A stretch of 64,000 nt of DNA from Ancylobacter sp. SL191 (GCF_026625645.1 NZ_CP113056.1:4129001-4193000); one strand, 5' to 3'. Shown: positions 27,761 through 37,899, counted from the stretch's first letter. The notes: generated by a model from the letters alone, not told the origin. Translations and numbers: made by a program.

Positions 27761-27851
27761 AAGACAAGGTGACGCTGACACGAGGGAACGCAGCACCACC
27801 GTGCCGCATTTGCGCCCGGCGGCGGGCGGTGTCATCTGAAGGAGCGGCACC

Positions 27852-28499
27852 TTGCCGGACTCATTATCGCAGTGCACCATGGTATCCATGACAAAGATCA
27901 AGAGCGTATGCGTCTATTGTGGAGCGGCCACCGGGGCTGATCCGGTCTATCTCGACGGGGCGATCGAGCTCGGCCGGGCGCTGGCCGAGGCCGATATCCG
28001 TCTCATCTATGGCGGCGGCGGCGTGGGGCTGATGGGCGCCACCGCGCGCGCCTGCGCGGAAGCCGGCGGCAAGGTCACCGGCATCATCCCGGATTTCCTG
28101 ATCGGCAATGAGCAGGCCTTCGAGCACGCCCACGAGCTGATCGTCACGCAGGACATGCATGAGCGCAAGCGCCTGATGTTCGAGCGGGCGGATGCCTTCA
28201 TCGCCCTGCCCGGCGGCATCGGCACGCTGGAGGAGCTGGTCGAGCAGCTCACCTGGGTGCAGCTCAACCGCCACCGCAAGCCGGTCATGGTGCTCAACAT
28301 TGCCGGTTTCTGGGATCCGCTGCTGGCGCTGTTCGACCACATGCAGTCCACCGGCTTCGTCAATGTGTCGCGCCCGGTGACGCTGGAAGTCGCCCACAGC
28401 GTGCGCGCCGCCCTCATCAAGCTCACCACGGCCGTCGCCGGCGTGCCCGAGGGCGAGCTGCACGGGGCGACTGAGGAGCGCGTGCTCGGCCGCATGTGA
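27852..28499 (+). CDS. LOG-family (TIGR00730) nucleotide phosphoribohydrolase
   Basis: 215 residues from a TTG start. It belongs to the Rossmann-fold LOG family, which splits nucleoside 5'-monophosphates and, in plants and some bacteria, releases active cytokinins. Motifs are IYGGGGVGLMG and the catalytic LPGGIGTLEEL (P-G-G-x-G-T-x-x-E). The TTG start is chosen because AAGGAG lies seven bases before it; ATG codons at 27879 and 27888 give the family's usual shorter N-terminus but have no ribosome site. It is divergent from the ArsR gene, and a functional link is unproven. Confidence 0.85.
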   Translation: MPDSLSQCTMVSMTKIKSVCVYCGAATGADPVYLDGAIELGRALAEADIRLIYGGGGVGLMGATARACAEAGGKVTGIIPDFLIGNEQAFEHAHELIVTQDMHERKRLMFERADAFIALPGGIGTLEELVEQLTWVQLNRHRKPVMVLNIAGFWDPLLALFDHMQSTGFVNVSRPVTLEVAHSVRAALIKLTTAVAGVPEGELHGATEERVLGRM

Positions 28500-28577
28500 G
28501 GGGTACGGCCGGCGCGTGGGGCTATCCAACGCCCCGCGCACTGTCTAGGTTGGCGCTACTTTAGTACCAGCTCCTGG

Positions 28578-29753
28578 ATGCCCATGACCCGTTTTCGTCG
28601 CCTGCGCCGTGCCGTCGGACCGATCACCCTGGCCCTCAGCCTCGCGCTCGCGCCGGTGGCTCAGGCCTGCACCTCGCTGATCTATCGCGACGCCAATGGC
28701 GGCGTGTATTTCGGCCGCACGCTCGAACTGGCGATGGAGCTGCCCTACCGGGTCGCCTATGTCCCGGCCGGCCAGCGCTACAGCTCGGTCGCCAAGGCCG
28801 GCGCCGCCGCGCTCGACTACACCACCAAGTACCACGTCCTTGCCGTCACCGTGCCGGACGGGTCGCTGGATGATCTCAAGATCGTCGAGGGTTTCAACGA
28901 GAAGGGCCTGACCTTCAGCCTGCTGGCCTTTGCCGGCGCGGCAGGGCCGACGGACTCCTTCTCGAAGACCAAGGCGGCGCTCTCCGCCATTGATCTCGGC
29001 TCCTGGACGCTCGGCCAGTTCCAGAGCGTCGCCGAGGTGAAGGCGGCGCTGGCCGCCCAGCCGGTGCTGCTCGCCCCGCTCGCCGTGCTCGGCAACGCCA
29101 AGTCGCCCTTCCATTACGTGCTGCATGACCGCAGCGGCGCCTCGATCGTGGTCGAGTTCGCCAATGGCAAGCAGAGCGTCTATGACAACCCGGTCGGGGT
29201 CATGACCAACGGCCCGGAATTCACCTGGCACCTGACCAATCTCGACAATTACACCTTCCTCAGCAATGTCGACCAGTCGAGCGGCGCGTTCGGCGCGCTG
29301 AAGGTGGCGCAGCCCGATTCCGGCATCGCCACCGCCGGGCTGCCGGCGTCGAACACCTCGGTCGGCCGCTTCGTGCGCGCGGTGTATTATTCGCAATATG
29401 CCGAGAAGGTCGCGGCGCCGGATGATGCGGTGCGCACGCTCGCCCACATCATGAACAATTTCGACCGGCCGAAGAACATCACCATCGACACCAATTCCGG
29501 TGGCAATGAAGGCATCGCCGCCGTCGCCACCAAGGATTCGCCGCCCTTCACCAGCGAGTACACCTCCTGGACGGCGCTGACCGATCTCAACCGCAGCACG
29601 CTCTATCTGCGCACCTATGGCGGGCTGAACTACACGCGGTTCGATCTCACCCGGCTGGCGGCCAGCACCAAGCCGCTCTCCATCCCGCTCACCACGCTGA
29701 ACGGCCTGTCGTCGGATGCCACCGACGCCCTGCTGGCGGCCAAGACGCCCTGA
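28578..29753 (+). CDS. exported choloylglycine hydrolase/penicillin V acylase-family protein
   Basis: 391-residue Ntn hydrolase of the linear-amide C-N hydrolase family. A signal peptide of 30 residues ends AQA, and the next residue is Cys31 in ACTSLIYRD. Signal peptidase cleavage would therefore expose Cys31 as the N-terminal nucleophile, as in exported Gram-negative penicillin V acylases. FGRTLE and VMTNGPEFTWHLTNL are further active-site stretches. Substrates of this subfamily include penicillin V and acyl-homoserine lactones; bile salts are unlikely here. The ribosome site is weak; Met3 is an alternative start. Confidence 0.87.
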   Translation: MPMTRFRRLRRAVGPITLALSLALAPVAQACTSLIYRDANGGVYFGRTLELAMELPYRVAYVPAGQRYSSVAKAGAAALDYTTKYHVLAVTVPDGSLDDLKIVEGFNEKGLTFSLLAFAGAAGPTDSFSKTKAALSAIDLGSWTLGQFQSVAEVKAALAAQPVLLAPLAVLGNAKSPFHYVLHDRSGASIVVEFANGKQSVYDNPVGVMTNGPEFTWHLTNLDNYTFLSNVDQSSGAFGALKVAQPDSGIATAGLPASNTSVGRFVRAVYYSQYAEKVAAPDDAVRTLAHIMNNFDRPKNITIDTNSGGNEGIAAVATKDSPPFTSEYTSWTALTDLNRSTLYLRTYGGLNYTRFDLTRLAASTKPLSIPLTTLNGLSSDATDALLAAKTP

Positions 29754-29844
29754 CGTTCGTCCTTCACGGGCACAATGCGGGGCCGGGCGCCCCGCCACGT
29801 CAGGGATGGCCCGCGAGGCCAAGCCGCTACGCGGAGTCTCCCCC

Positions 29845-29894
29845 GTGTCCCGGCCCAGCGCAGGCGAAGCCGGAGCGCCGAGCCGGGATCCAGC
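29845..29894. repeat. dispersed intergenic element, family 3
   Basis: GTGTCCCGGCCCAGCG to GGGATCCAGC; near-exact inverted copy of 16970-17019. Confidence 0.75.
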
Positions 29895-29964
29895 GCAAAG
29901 ACCCGCCGAAGGCGCTTCATCGGGGACGGTCCAAGGTCGACAAAGCCGCTGCGCGGACTCTCCC

Positions 29965-30012
29965 CTGGATCCCGGATCAGCGCGGCGCTCCGCGCCGCTT
30001 GTCCGGGAAACG
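29965..30012. repeat. dispersed intergenic element, family 2
   Basis: CTGGATCCCGGATC, a GCGGCGC palindrome, then CTTGTCCGGGAAACG. It is an inverted copy of 17052-17097. With the previous element and a CATCCTGAGG/CCTCGAAGGATG motif near 30106-30150 it fills the 442-base gap 29754-30195, where no gene is seen. Confidence 0.75.
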
Positions 30013-30195
30013 GAGGGCGCCCGCCCCCATCTGCGTGCTTCGAGGCTCGCTGGCGCGAGCGCCTCAGCATGAAGGAGGGTGTTAGCGGCACAATTTCAGA
30101 GCCCCGTCATCCTGAGGTGCCCGTCGCAGCCGGGCCTCGAAGGATGTTCATGCGCATGGGCATGGCCACAAGCACGGGCATGGCGCCCGCGCCCC

Positions 30196-30705
30196 TCAAT
30201 GCAGCGGGGCGTCGCCGGCGGTGAGGAGCTTTTCCATCGTGGTGGTGCCCAGCCACACGCCGCCGCGCTGCACGGTGTTGCGGCTCTTGGGCACGAAGCC
30301 GCGCTTCTGGAAGAAGCCGAGCGCGGTGTCGCTGGCGTCGACCGTCAGGCTGGTCGCGCCGCGCGCGGTGGCGAGCTTTTCGGCGGCGTCGCAGAGCAGC
30401 GCGCCGACACCCTCGCCGACCACTTCCGGGTGGACATAGAGCAGGTCGATCACCTTGTTGTCGGTGAGCGCGAGGAAGCCGACCGGCTCGCCCTCGCGCG
30501 TCGCCACCAGCGTCAGGCCGGCACCGAGGCGCGCGGCGAGCGCGGCCTCGTCCTCGGTGACGGCGGCCCAGGCGTCCTGCTGGTCCTCGTCATAATCCTC
30601 CCCCGTCAGCGCGAAGATGGAGTCGCGCATCAGCGAGGCGAGTGCCGGCGTATCCGCCGCCAGGAAGGGCCGCAGCGCGGCGGCGGGCGCCTTGGCGGCA
30701 CTCAC
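30196..30705 (-). CDS. GNAT-family N-acetyltransferase
   Basis: 169-residue acetyltransferase. The acetyl-CoA-binding motif A is [19 protein letters not shown], followed by a motif B segment TLTVDAS-like and the C-terminal FFQKRGF. It starts with GTG, and its first four bases (GTGA) contain the TGA stop of cysS, so the two are translationally coupled. Acceptor substrate is unknown; GNAT proteins acetylate small amines, protein N-termini or lysines. It is the last gene before a repeat-filled gap. Confidence 0.85.
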   Translation of the reverse strand: MSAAKAPAAALRPFLAADTPALASLMRDSIFALTGEDYDEDQQDAWAAVTEDEAALAARLGAGLTLVATREGEPVGFLALTDNKVIDLLYVHPEVVGEGVGALLCDAAEKLATARGATSLTVDASDTALGFFQKRGFVPKSRNTVQRGGVWLGTTTMEKLLTAGDAPLH

Positions 30706-32093
30706 CGCTTCGGCTCCCAGCTCGTCGTGCCGTCCTTGTTGTCCTTCACCGCGACGCCCTGCGCGAGCAGCTCATCACGGATGCGGTCGGAGGCCGCCCA
30801 GTCGCGGTTGCGGCGGGCTTCGATGCGCTCGGCGATGCGCGCCTCGATCTCGGCCGGCGAGATGGCGAGCGCCGGGGCGCGCGAGGCGGACCAGTCGCGC
30901 AGCGGGCCGGGCGTGAAGCCGAGAAAGGCCAGCGTGCCCGCCAGCGCCTTCTTGCCGGCATGGTCCTTCAGCCCGTGCAGCTCGGCGATCGCCTTGGGCG
31001 TGTTGAGATCATCCGCCAGCGCCTCCAGCACGGAAGGCGCCGGGCGCGGATAGGCATCGTCCGCCGCCGCGTCGAACCACTGCTCCAGCGTCTTGGCGCT
31101 CTCCTCCAGCCCCTTCACCGTCCAGTCGATCGGCTGGCGGTAATGGGTCTTGAGCATGTTGAGGCGCAGCACGTCGCCCGGCCAGTCGTTCAGCAGGTCG
31201 CGGATGGTGGTGAAGTTGCCGAGCGACTTCGACATCTTCTCGCCTTCCACCTGCAGGAAGCCGTTATGCATCCACACCTTGGCCATCAGCCCGGAGTGGA
31301 AGGCGCAGCGCGACTGCGCGACCTCGTTCTCATGGTGCGGGAACACAAGGTCGATACCGCCGCCATGAATGTCAAAGGTCTCGCCGAGATGCTTCCAGCT
31401 CATCGCGGAGCACTCGATGTGCCAGCCCGGACGCCCGTTCACCGCGATCCCGGCCGGGGAGGCCCAGCCCGGCTCGCCGGGCTTGGACGGCTTCCACAGC
31501 ACGAAGTCCATGGCATCCTGCTTGTAGGGCGCCACGTCGACGCGCGCGCCGGCGATCATGTCGTCGAGCGGGCGGCGCGAGAGCTGGCCGTAATCCGGCA
31601 TGGAGGGCACGGAGAACAGCACATGGTCCTCGGCCACATAGGCATGGCCGGAGGCGACGAGGCGCTCGATCAGCGTGCGCATCTCGGCGATGTGCTCGGT
31701 GGCGCGCGGCTCGACATCCGGGTGCAGCACGCCGAGCGCTTCAAGATCGTCGTGGAACTGCGCCTCGGTGGCGAAGGTCACCTTGCCGATGGCGGCGTTG
31801 AGGTCGAGGCCGGGATACTCAGTGGCCGCCCGCGCATTGATCTTGTCGTCCACGTCGGTGATGTTGCGGACATATTTCACATGGTCCGCGCCATAGAGGT
31901 GGCGCAGCACGCGGTAGAGCAGGTCGAAGACGATGACCGGCCGCGCATTGCCGATATGCGCGTAGTCATAAACCGTGGGGCCGCAGACATACATGCGCAC
32001 CAGCGACGGATCCAGGGGCGCGAAGGCCTCCTTGGCGCGGGTGAGCGTGTTGTAGAGTTTCAGCTCGGGCAGCGCGGCCTTTGCGTCGGTCAT
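30702..32093 (-). CDS. cysS: cysteinyl-tRNA synthetase
   Basis: 463-residue class I synthetase. HIGN (46-49) is the HIGH motif, KMSKS is at 286-290, and the zinc site uses Cys37, Cys228 and the HHENE stretch (His253 onward). It charges tRNA-Cys and should be essential. Start 32093 follows GGAAGG; the open frame upstream to 32291 is GC-rich non-coding sequence. It overlaps the GNAT gene by four bases. Confidence 0.95.
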   Translation of the reverse strand: MTDAKAALPELKLYNTLTRAKEAFAPLDPSLVRMYVCGPTVYDYAHIGNARPVIVFDLLYRVLRHLYGADHVKYVRNITDVDDKINARAATEYPGLDLNAAIGKVTFATEAQFHDDLEALGVLHPDVEPRATEHIAEMRTLIERLVASGHAYVAEDHVLFSVPSMPDYGQLSRRPLDDMIAGARVDVAPYKQDAMDFVLWKPSKPGEPGWASPAGIAVNGRPGWHIECSAMSWKHLGETFDIHGGGIDLVFPHHENEVAQSRCAFHSGLMAKVWMHNGFLQVEGEKMSKSLGNFTTIRDLLNDWPGDVLRLNMLKTHYRQPIDWTVKGLEESAKTLEQWFDAAADDAYPRPAPSVLEALADDLNTPKAIAELHGLKDHAGKKALAGTLAFLGFTPGPLRDWSASRAPALAISPAEIEARIAERIEARRNRDWAASDRIRDELLAQGVAVKDNKDGTTSWEPKR

Positions 32094-32521
32094 TTCTGCA
32101 GCCTTCCGGGGTCGTCGCGCGCGCCTCGAGGGCGCGGCGTGGGCGGTCTTCCGCGCAGAGCCGCGCGGTGTGCCGCGTCTGTCGCGGGTTTGCCCGCCGC
32201 CGTCAAGGCGGCGGGTGCGAAAGCCGGCCATCGCGCGGGATCGCACGACCGACGCAAGCCCCGCGCAAGCAGCGTGCGGATGGATAAGCATCGCCGCTGC
32301 CGCTGCGGCATCATCTTCAGCAACACGGTTGACGCGCCCGTGCCGGTGGGTCTATCTCCGCCGCCTCTGCACCGGGGGGTGAGTGCGGCACGCGGGACAC
32401 GCGGCGCCGGAAAGAGAAAACATTAAGGCTCGCTTCAAACCTTTTCGCCACAGTCCAGTTCTGTAGCCGAGCCGCCCGGCTCGTGCCCCGCAACGCCTGT
32501 CACCAGCAGCAGACCCAGACC
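32094..32521. other. 428-base gap between cysS and a small exported protein
   Basis: No gene is recognised. A candidate plus-strand promoter is TTGACG (32329-32334) and CTATCT (32352-32357), 17 bases apart. Open frames on both strands look like GC-rich shadows. Confidence 0.4.
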
Positions 32522-32857
32522 ATGTCCTCCGCCGTCTCCCCGCGCCTGCGTTCCGCTTTCATCGCCGCCGCCCTCACCCTCGCGCCGGGCCTCGCCCTCG
32601 CCGCCGAGCCGGCGCGCGAGATTTTCATCGTCGACAGTTCGGACGGCTACGGCATCGACAACTGCGTCGCCTCGGGCGCCAGCTGCGGGCAGGCCATGGC
32701 CGACGCCTGGTGCCGGGTGCACGATTTCGAGCGCGCCACCGGCTTCGGCAAGGTGAAGTCGGATGCCACGGTGAGCGCCGTGACCACCGGTCCGGTGCGT
32801 ACCGCCTGTTACGGCGCCGGTTGCGCCGAGACGGTGGCGATCACCTGCACCAAGTGA
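32522..32857 (+). CDS. small exported protein of unknown function
   Basis: 111 residues. A signal peptide of about 28 residues ends ALAAE. The mature part contains DSSDGYGIDNCVASGASCGQ and five cysteines, suggesting a disulfide-bonded periplasmic protein. I recognise the DGYG..C...G..CG..VADAWC pattern as a common uncharacterised alphaproteobacterial family (memory only). The stop codon lies in a 17-base tandem duplication. The ribosome site is weak, but Met at 32522 gives the best signal peptide. Confidence 0.7.
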   Translation: MSSAVSPRLRSAFIAAALTLAPGLALAAEPAREIFIVDSSDGYGIDNCVASGASCGQAMADAWCRVHDFERATGFGKVKSDATVSAVTTGPVRTACYGAGCAETVAITCTK

Positions 32858-32949
32858 GCACCTGCACCAAGTGAGGCGCGCGAGGCGGCGACAAGGCTGG
32901 CCTCGTCGGCCTGATCGTTCACCTCACTGGCCTGATCGTCCACCTCACT
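32842..32949. repeat. two short tandem duplications at and after a stop codon
   Basis: CACCTGCACCAAGTGAG occurs twice in tandem (32842-32858, 32859-32875), including the stop codon. A 21-base unit starting GGCCTGATCG is also doubled (32908-32928, 32929-32949) with one mismatch. Confidence 0.9.
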
Positions 32950-32982
32950 GCACTGACTGGCCACGCCTGACGCGGCCTCTAG

Positions 32983-33019
32983 GCCAGCCCAATGGGACCA
33001 CCACTGGGGCCGGCTTTTT
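32983..33019 (+). terminator. probable terminator of the small exported protein gene
   Basis: GCCAGCCC pairs imperfectly with GGGGCCGGC and is followed by TTTTT (33015-33019), at the very end of the convergent CreA-like gene. Confidence 0.45.
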
Positions 33020-33531
33020 CATTTCACGAAGTCCGCGCATTTGGGCGCCTCATTGGTGGCGCCCCACGGCATGATCGGCACGGTGGAGGTCGAATTCTTC
33101 GGGCTGCCGTCGATCAGCTTGTCGGAATAGACGAGATAAACCAGCACGTTACGCTTCACGTCGCAGCCGCGCACGATCTGCATCTTCTTGAAGATCAGCG
33201 AACGGCTCTCGCGGTAGACGACGTCGCCCTGGTCGAACTTGCCCTTGAAGGCGATGGGCCCGATCTGCCGGCAGGCGATGGAGATGTCGGAAACCTCCTC
33301 GGCGATGCCGACCATCCCCTTCACCCCGCCGCGCTCGGGAACGGTATAATGACACGCCACGCCCTCGACGACGGGGTCGTCAATGCCATAGGTGGCGAGT
33401 TTGTCGTCGGGCGTGAGGAACTTCCAAACCGTTGATTTCTTGAAGATAAGGTCCGGTTCCTGCGCGATGGCGGGGGCGCCGAGGCCGAGCCCGAGAGCGG
33501 CGGCGAGGAGAAGGGCGGCGAAAGGCTTCAT
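33019..33531 (-). CDS. CreA-family periplasmic protein
   Basis: 170-residue exported protein. A signal peptide MKPFAALLLAAALGLGLG ends AIAQ. The mature part has DLIFKKSTVWKFLTPDDKL and IACRQIGPI, typical of the CreA family (unknown function, not a regulator despite the name). Cysteines occur in ACHY, IACR, RGCD and KCAD. Start 33531 follows GGAGTGG; an earlier in-frame ATG at 33558 would weaken the signal peptide. It ends against a convergent terminator. Confidence 0.85.
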   Translation of the reverse strand: MKPFAALLLAAALGLGLGAPAIAQEPDLIFKKSTVWKFLTPDDKLATYGIDDPVVEGVACHYTVPERGGVKGMVGIAEEVSDISIACRQIGPIAFKGKFDQGDVVYRESRSLIFKKMQIVRGCDVKRNVLVYLVYSDKLIDGSPKNSTSTVPIMPWGATNEAPKCADFVK

Positions 33532-33708
33532 GGACGTTCCACTCCGGCACAATGTCACCGCTCATATGGTGTGCCCGGCGCCCCGGTAAAGCCGGGCAGG
33601 CGGACAAGGCGCCGGTGCTTCAAAATTTCGACAAGCTCGCCATGCTCATTGCCCTTCGCGCCCGATTCCGGCACACAGCCGCAAGCCAAAAGTGAAACGA
33701 CCTAGCTG

Positions 33709-34746
33709 ATGATGCTGCGATTCCCCCGCCCGCGCGCCGTCCTCACGGCCGTGCTCGGCCCCATGGCCGCCCTGACGGTCCTCGCCGGCAGCGCCCTCGC
33801 GCAGGACATGCCGCCCGGCGCGGTGGGTGGCGGCGCGCCGCCCGGCGACCGCTCGGTGTGTATCCGTCTGGAGGGCCAGCTCGCCGCGCTCGACCGCGGC
33901 GGCAGTACCGGGCAGCCCGATGTCGGCGCGCAGATTGCTCAGCTTCAGCAAGGACTTGCCGATCTCACCGGGCAGGCGCGCCAGCTTGGCTGCGACAAGC
34001 GCGGCTTCCTCATCTTCCAGCCGCAACTGCCCCCGCAATGCGACGCGCTGAACCGCCGGATCGCCCAGACCCGCACCCAGCTCGACCGTACCATGATGCA
34101 GGCGCGCGGCGATCAGGGCGGCACGGACGAGCAGCGCCGCCAGCTCGTCTACGCCCTCGCGCAGAATAATTGCGGCGCCCAGTACCAGGCCGCGCTCGGC
34201 CAGCCGCAGGGCGGCTATGGCAACGCCCCGCAACAGCGCCGCGCCCCGCGCAACCTGTTCGAGCAGCTTTTCGGCGTGCCGCGCAATCTCGACGAGGAAG
34301 CCGGCCCGCTCGACGTGCAGCCGCTGGAAATGCCGAAGGTGTCAACCTACCGCACGGTCTGCGTGCGCACCTGCGACGGCTTCTTCTTCCCGGTCTCCTT
34401 CGCCGCCACCCCGGCGAAGTTCGGCTCGGACGAGGCGCAGTGCCAGCGCCAGTGTCCGGGCACGGAAGCCCGCCTCTTCGCCTATCGCAATCCGGGCGAG
34501 GACATCGAGCAGGCGGTCGGCACCAATGGGCAGCCCTATATGTCGCTGCCTAACGCCTTGCTGTACAAGAAACAATTCGTCGCCGCCTGTTCCTGCCGCC
34601 CCGCCGGCATGAGCTGGGCGCAGGCGCTCAGCCAGGAAGACGACCCGACCCTGCGCAAGGGCGACATCGTCGTCACCGAGGACGCCTCGCGCGAAATGGC
34701 CCAGCCCCGCCCGGCAACGCCCGCCGCCCCGGCGAAGAAGCCTTAA
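33709..34746 (+). CDS. DUF2865 domain-containing exported protein
   Basis: 345 residues with a signal peptide ending ALAQ at about residue 32. A Gln/Arg-rich, probably helical middle part (about 70-190) precedes the conserved block YRTVCVRTCDGFFFPVSFA and CQRQCPGTEARLFAY, the core of DUF2865. Paired cysteines suggest disulfides in the periplasm. It ends in a Pro/Ala/Lys tail. The function of the family is not known to me. The Met-Met start leaves a one-residue uncertainty. Confidence 0.85.
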   Translation: MMLRFPRPRAVLTAVLGPMAALTVLAGSALAQDMPPGAVGGGAPPGDRSVCIRLEGQLAALDRGGSTGQPDVGAQIAQLQQGLADLTGQARQLGCDKRGFLIFQPQLPPQCDALNRRIAQTRTQLDRTMMQARGDQGGTDEQRRQLVYALAQNNCGAQYQAALGQPQGGYGNAPQQRRAPRNLFEQLFGVPRNLDEEAGPLDVQPLEMPKVSTYRTVCVRTCDGFFFPVSFAATPAKFGSDEAQCQRQCPGTEARLFAYRNPGEDIEQAVGTNGQPYMSLPNALLYKKQFVAACSCRPAGMSWAQALSQEDDPTLRKGDIVVTEDASREMAQPRPATPAAPAKKP

Positions 34747-34768
34747 TTACCTCCGCCACGACGACAAA

Positions 34769-34859
34769 CGTCATCCCCCGGCTCGGCCGGGGGATCCACG
34801 ACGTGAGTCGTGCACGTCAGAAAGTCGTGGATGGCCGGGCCAAGCCCGGCCATGACGTC
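34769..34859. repeat. dispersed intergenic palindromic element, family 1
   Basis: CGTCATCCCCCGG with a CCGGGGG partner, then ATGGCCGGGC-CAA-GCCCGGCCAT (second arm ending 34854). It has the same design as 10774-10863 and fills the gap between two convergent genes, so it may act as a bidirectional end signal. Confidence 0.8.
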
Positions 34860-34873
34860 CTTCACGTCAATGG

Positions 34874-36220
34874 TCAGGCCGCCTCGCCCTTCAGCCGCGC
34901 GATCGCCCGCGCGCGCCCGATCAGCGGCAGCAACGCCTTGAGTTCCGGGCCACTGGACGCCCCGGTGAGCGCGAGGCGCAGCGGGTGGAACAGCGACTTG
35001 CCGGCGCGCCCGCTGGCGGGCTTCACCGCCGCGAGGAAGGCGGCATAGACGCCCTCATCCCACGGCTCCGGCGGCAGAAGCTCGGCGGCCTGCGCGAGAA
35101 AATCGGCATCCTCCGGCGCGATCACTGGCGCGAGCGGCCCCTCGACCACCCGCCACCAGCCAGCCGCATTGGCCAGCCGCGCGAGATTGCCGCGCACCGC
35201 CAGCCAGAACGCCTCGCCGCCGCCGACACCCTGTCCTGCCAGCCGATCTGCCACCGCCGCGTAAGGCAGGGCGTGGAGGGTCTGGGCGGTCAGCGTATCG
35301 AGATCAGCCGGGTCGAAGCGCGCTGGCGCGCGTGAAATCTTCGCGAAATCAAGGCGTTCAGCCAGAGCGTCGAGATCGGCCACCGCCTCGACCGCCAGCG
35401 AGGTGCCGGTGAGCATGGCGAGCGAGGCAACCGCCAGCGCCTCCTGCCCTTCCTCGCGCAGCGCGGTCAGCGAGAGATGGCCGAGGCGCTTCGACAACCC
35501 CTCCCCGCTCGGCAGGGTCAGCAGATTATGGTGCGCAAACACCGGCACGGTGCCGGCAAGCGCCTCGATGATCTCGATCTGCACGCCGGTATTGGTGACA
35601 TGGTCCTCGCCGCGCACGACATGGGTGACGCCCATCTCGATGTCGTCGACCACGGAGGTCAGCGTGTAGAGATAGCTGCCATCGGCCCGCACCAGCACGG
35701 GGTCGGAGAGCGTCGCCGTATCCACCGCCTGCTCCCCGCGCACGAGATCGGCCCAGACGACCTTGCGTCCATCGAGCCGAAAGCGCCAATGCGGGCGCCG
35801 TCCCTCGGCCTCGAGCCGCGCGCGGTCCTCCTGCGAGAGCTTGAGGGCCGCCCGGTCATAGGTTGGCGGCAGGCCTCGGCGGCGACGGGAGAGGCGGCGC
35901 GTCTCCAGCTCTTCCTCGGTCTCATAGGCCGGGTAGAGCCGCCCCGCCGCCTTCAGTCGTTCGATGGCGGCATTATAGCGGTCGAGACGGCGCGACTGGT
36001 ACTCGACCCGGTCCGGCGCCAGCCCGAGCCATGCCATGTCGCGGGCGATGGCCTCCGCGAAGGCCTCGGTGGAGCGCGCCGTGTCGGTGTCATCATACCG
36101 AAGGATAAACGTCCCGCCCTCGCGCCGGGCATAGAGCGCGTTGTAGAGCGCGGTGCGGGCATTGCCGACATGCAGAAGGCCCGTCGGCGACGGGGCGAAG
36201 CGGAGGACGGGAGGTATCAT
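34874..36220 (-). CDS. gltX: glutamyl-tRNA synthetase (GltX2 type)
   Basis: 448-residue class I synthetase. HVGN (17-20) is the HIGH motif and GLSKRLG (241-247) the KMSKS-like loop. The length is complete, unlike the truncated GluQ enzymes, and the C-terminal anticodon-binding region is present. Many alphaproteobacteria carry two glutamyl synthetases, one of which charges tRNA-Gln for later amidation; which one this is cannot be told. It starts five bases after the nadE stop, so the two are co-transcribed. Confidence 0.9.
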   Translation of the reverse strand: MIPPVLRFAPSPTGLLHVGNARTALYNALYARREGGTFILRYDDTDTARSTEAFAEAIARDMAWLGLAPDRVEYQSRRLDRYNAAIERLKAAGRLYPAYETEEELETRRLSRRRRGLPPTYDRAALKLSQEDRARLEAEGRRPHWRFRLDGRKVVWADLVRGEQAVDTATLSDPVLVRADGSYLYTLTSVVDDIEMGVTHVVRGEDHVTNTGVQIEIIEALAGTVPVFAHHNLLTLPSGEGLSKRLGHLSLTALREEGQEALAVASLAMLTGTSLAVEAVADLDALAERLDFAKISRAPARFDPADLDTLTAQTLHALPYAAVADRLAGQGVGGGEAFWLAVRGNLARLANAAGWWRVVEGPLAPVIAPEDADFLAQAAELLPPEPWDEGVYAAFLAAVKPASGRAGKSLFHPLRLALTGASSGPELKALLPLIGRARAIARLKGEAA

Positions 36221-36225
36221 GACGC

Positions 36226-37899
36226 CTACGCCGTCTCGCGGAAGCGGTTGGTGATCGGGTAGCGCCGGTCGCGGCCGAAATTGCGGGTGGTGACCTTCAC
36301 CCCCGGCGCGGCCTGACGGCGCTTGTACTCGGCGATGTTCAGCATCCGCTCGACGCGGGCCACCAGCGCCGCGTCATAGCCCTGCGCGACGATCTCGGCG
36401 ACCGGCAGCTCGCGTTCCACCAAGCGTTCGAGGATGGCGTCCAGCACCTCGTAAGGCGGCAGGCTGTCCTCGTCCTTCTGGTTCTCGCGCAGTTCCGCCG
36501 TCGGCGGCTTGGTGATGATATTCTCCGGCATCACCGGCCCGTCCGGGCCCAGAGCGTGCGCCGGCTTCCAGCCATTGCGCAGGCGGCACAGGCGGAAGAC
36601 CTGCGACTTGTACAAGTCCTTGATCGGGTTGTAGCCGCCATTCATGTCGCCATAGAGCGTGGCGTAGCCGGTCGACATTTCCGACTTGTTGCCGGTGGTC
36701 ACAACCATCGCACCGAACTTGTTGGAGATCGACATGAGCAGCGTGCCGCGCACGCGGGACTGGAGATTCTCCTCCGTCACATCCCTCGCCCGCCCGGCGA
36801 ACATCGGCGCCAGCGTGCCCTCCAGCGCCTCGACCCCGTCGGCGATCGGCACGATGTCGTAGCGCACGCCCAGCGCCTCGGCGACCGCCGCCGCGTCGGA
36901 GAGCGATTCATTGGAGGTGTACCGGTAGGGCAGCATCACGCAATGCACGCGCTCCGCCCCGAGCGCATCCACCGCCATGGCGGCGCAGATGGCCGAATCG
37001 ATGCCGCCGGAGAGGCCGAGCACCACGCCGGGAAAGCGGTTTTTCTCGACATAATCGCGCAGCCCGATGACGCAGGCGGCATAATCCGCCTCGTCGCCCG
37101 TCAGCAGCGGCGCGCGCGCCCCCTCCTCGCAGCGCCATCCATCGGCCCAGCGTTCCCAGCGGGTGACGCGGATGCGCTCCTGGAAGTTCGGAAGCTGGAT
37201 CGCCAGCGAGCGGTCGGCGTTGAGCACGAAGGAGCCGCCGTCGAACACCAGCTCGTCCTGCCCGCCGATCTGGTTCACATAGGCGAGCGGCAGGCCGCTT
37301 TCGACGACGCGGGCAACGGCGACGTTCATCCGCTCATCGTAGACGGTACGACGATACGGCGAACCGTTGGGAATCAGCAGCAGCTCGGCGCCGGTCTCGG
37401 CGAGGCATTCGATGACATCCTGCGACCAGATATCCTCGCAGACCGGCACGCCGATCCGCACGCCCTTGAAGGCGATCGGGCCGGGCATCGGGCCCGGAAC
37501 GAAGACGCGCTTCTCGTCGAACGGGCCGTAATTGGGCAGATCCACCTTGTAGCGGATCGCGGCGATGCGCCCGTCCTCGAGCAGCAGCACGGCGTTGTAG
37601 AGCTTGCCGGCATCGAGCCAGGGGGCGCCGACCAGCACGGCCGGGCCGCCATCCGACGTATCGCTCGCCAGTTGCTCCACCGCCGTGCGGCACGCCGCCT
37701 GGAAGGCGGGCTTGAGCACGAGATCTTCCGGCGGGTAGCCGGCGATGAACAGCTCGGTGAGGACGAGGAGATCGGCGCCCTGCTCGGCCGCGCGGGCCCG
37801 CGCCTCGCGCGCCATGGCGAGGTTCCCGGCGACGTCACCGACCGTCGGGTTGAGCTGGGCAAGGGCGATGAGAAGCTGATCGGCGGGTTCTGACGACAT
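36226..37899 (-). CDS. nadE: NAD+ synthase, glutamine-hydrolysing
   Basis: 557-residue two-domain enzyme. The N-terminal nitrilase domain has the triad Glu49, Lys118 ([10 protein letters not shown]) and Cys154 (PVCEDIW), which release ammonia from glutamine. The C-terminal synthetase has the ATP pyrophosphatase loop LSGGIDS (296-302). It makes NAD from deamido-NAD. The gltX gene follows after five bases, a combination that links two glutamine/glutamate users but may be chance. Confidence 0.94.
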   Translation of the reverse strand: MSSEPADQLLIALAQLNPTVGDVAGNLAMAREARARAAEQGADLLVLTELFIAGYPPEDLVLKPAFQAACRTAVEQLASDTSDGGPAVLVGAPWLDAGKLYNAVLLLEDGRIAAIRYKVDLPNYGPFDEKRVFVPGPMPGPIAFKGVRIGVPVCEDIWSQDVIECLAETGAELLLIPNGSPYRRTVYDERMNVAVARVVESGLPLAYVNQIGGQDELVFDGGSFVLNADRSLAIQLPNFQERIRVTRWERWADGWRCEEGARAPLLTGDEADYAACVIGLRDYVEKNRFPGVVLGLSGGIDSAICAAMAVDALGAERVHCVMLPYRYTSNESLSDAAAVAEALGVRYDIVPIADGVEALEGTLAPMFAGRARDVTEENLQSRVRGTLLMSISNKFGAMVVTTGNKSEMSTGYATLYGDMNGGYNPIKDLYKSQVFRLCRLRNGWKPAHALGPDGPVMPENIITKPPTAELRENQKDEDSLPPYEVLDAILERLVERELPVAEIVAQGYDAALVARVERMLNIAEYKRRQAAPGVKVTTRNFGRDRRYPITNRFRETA

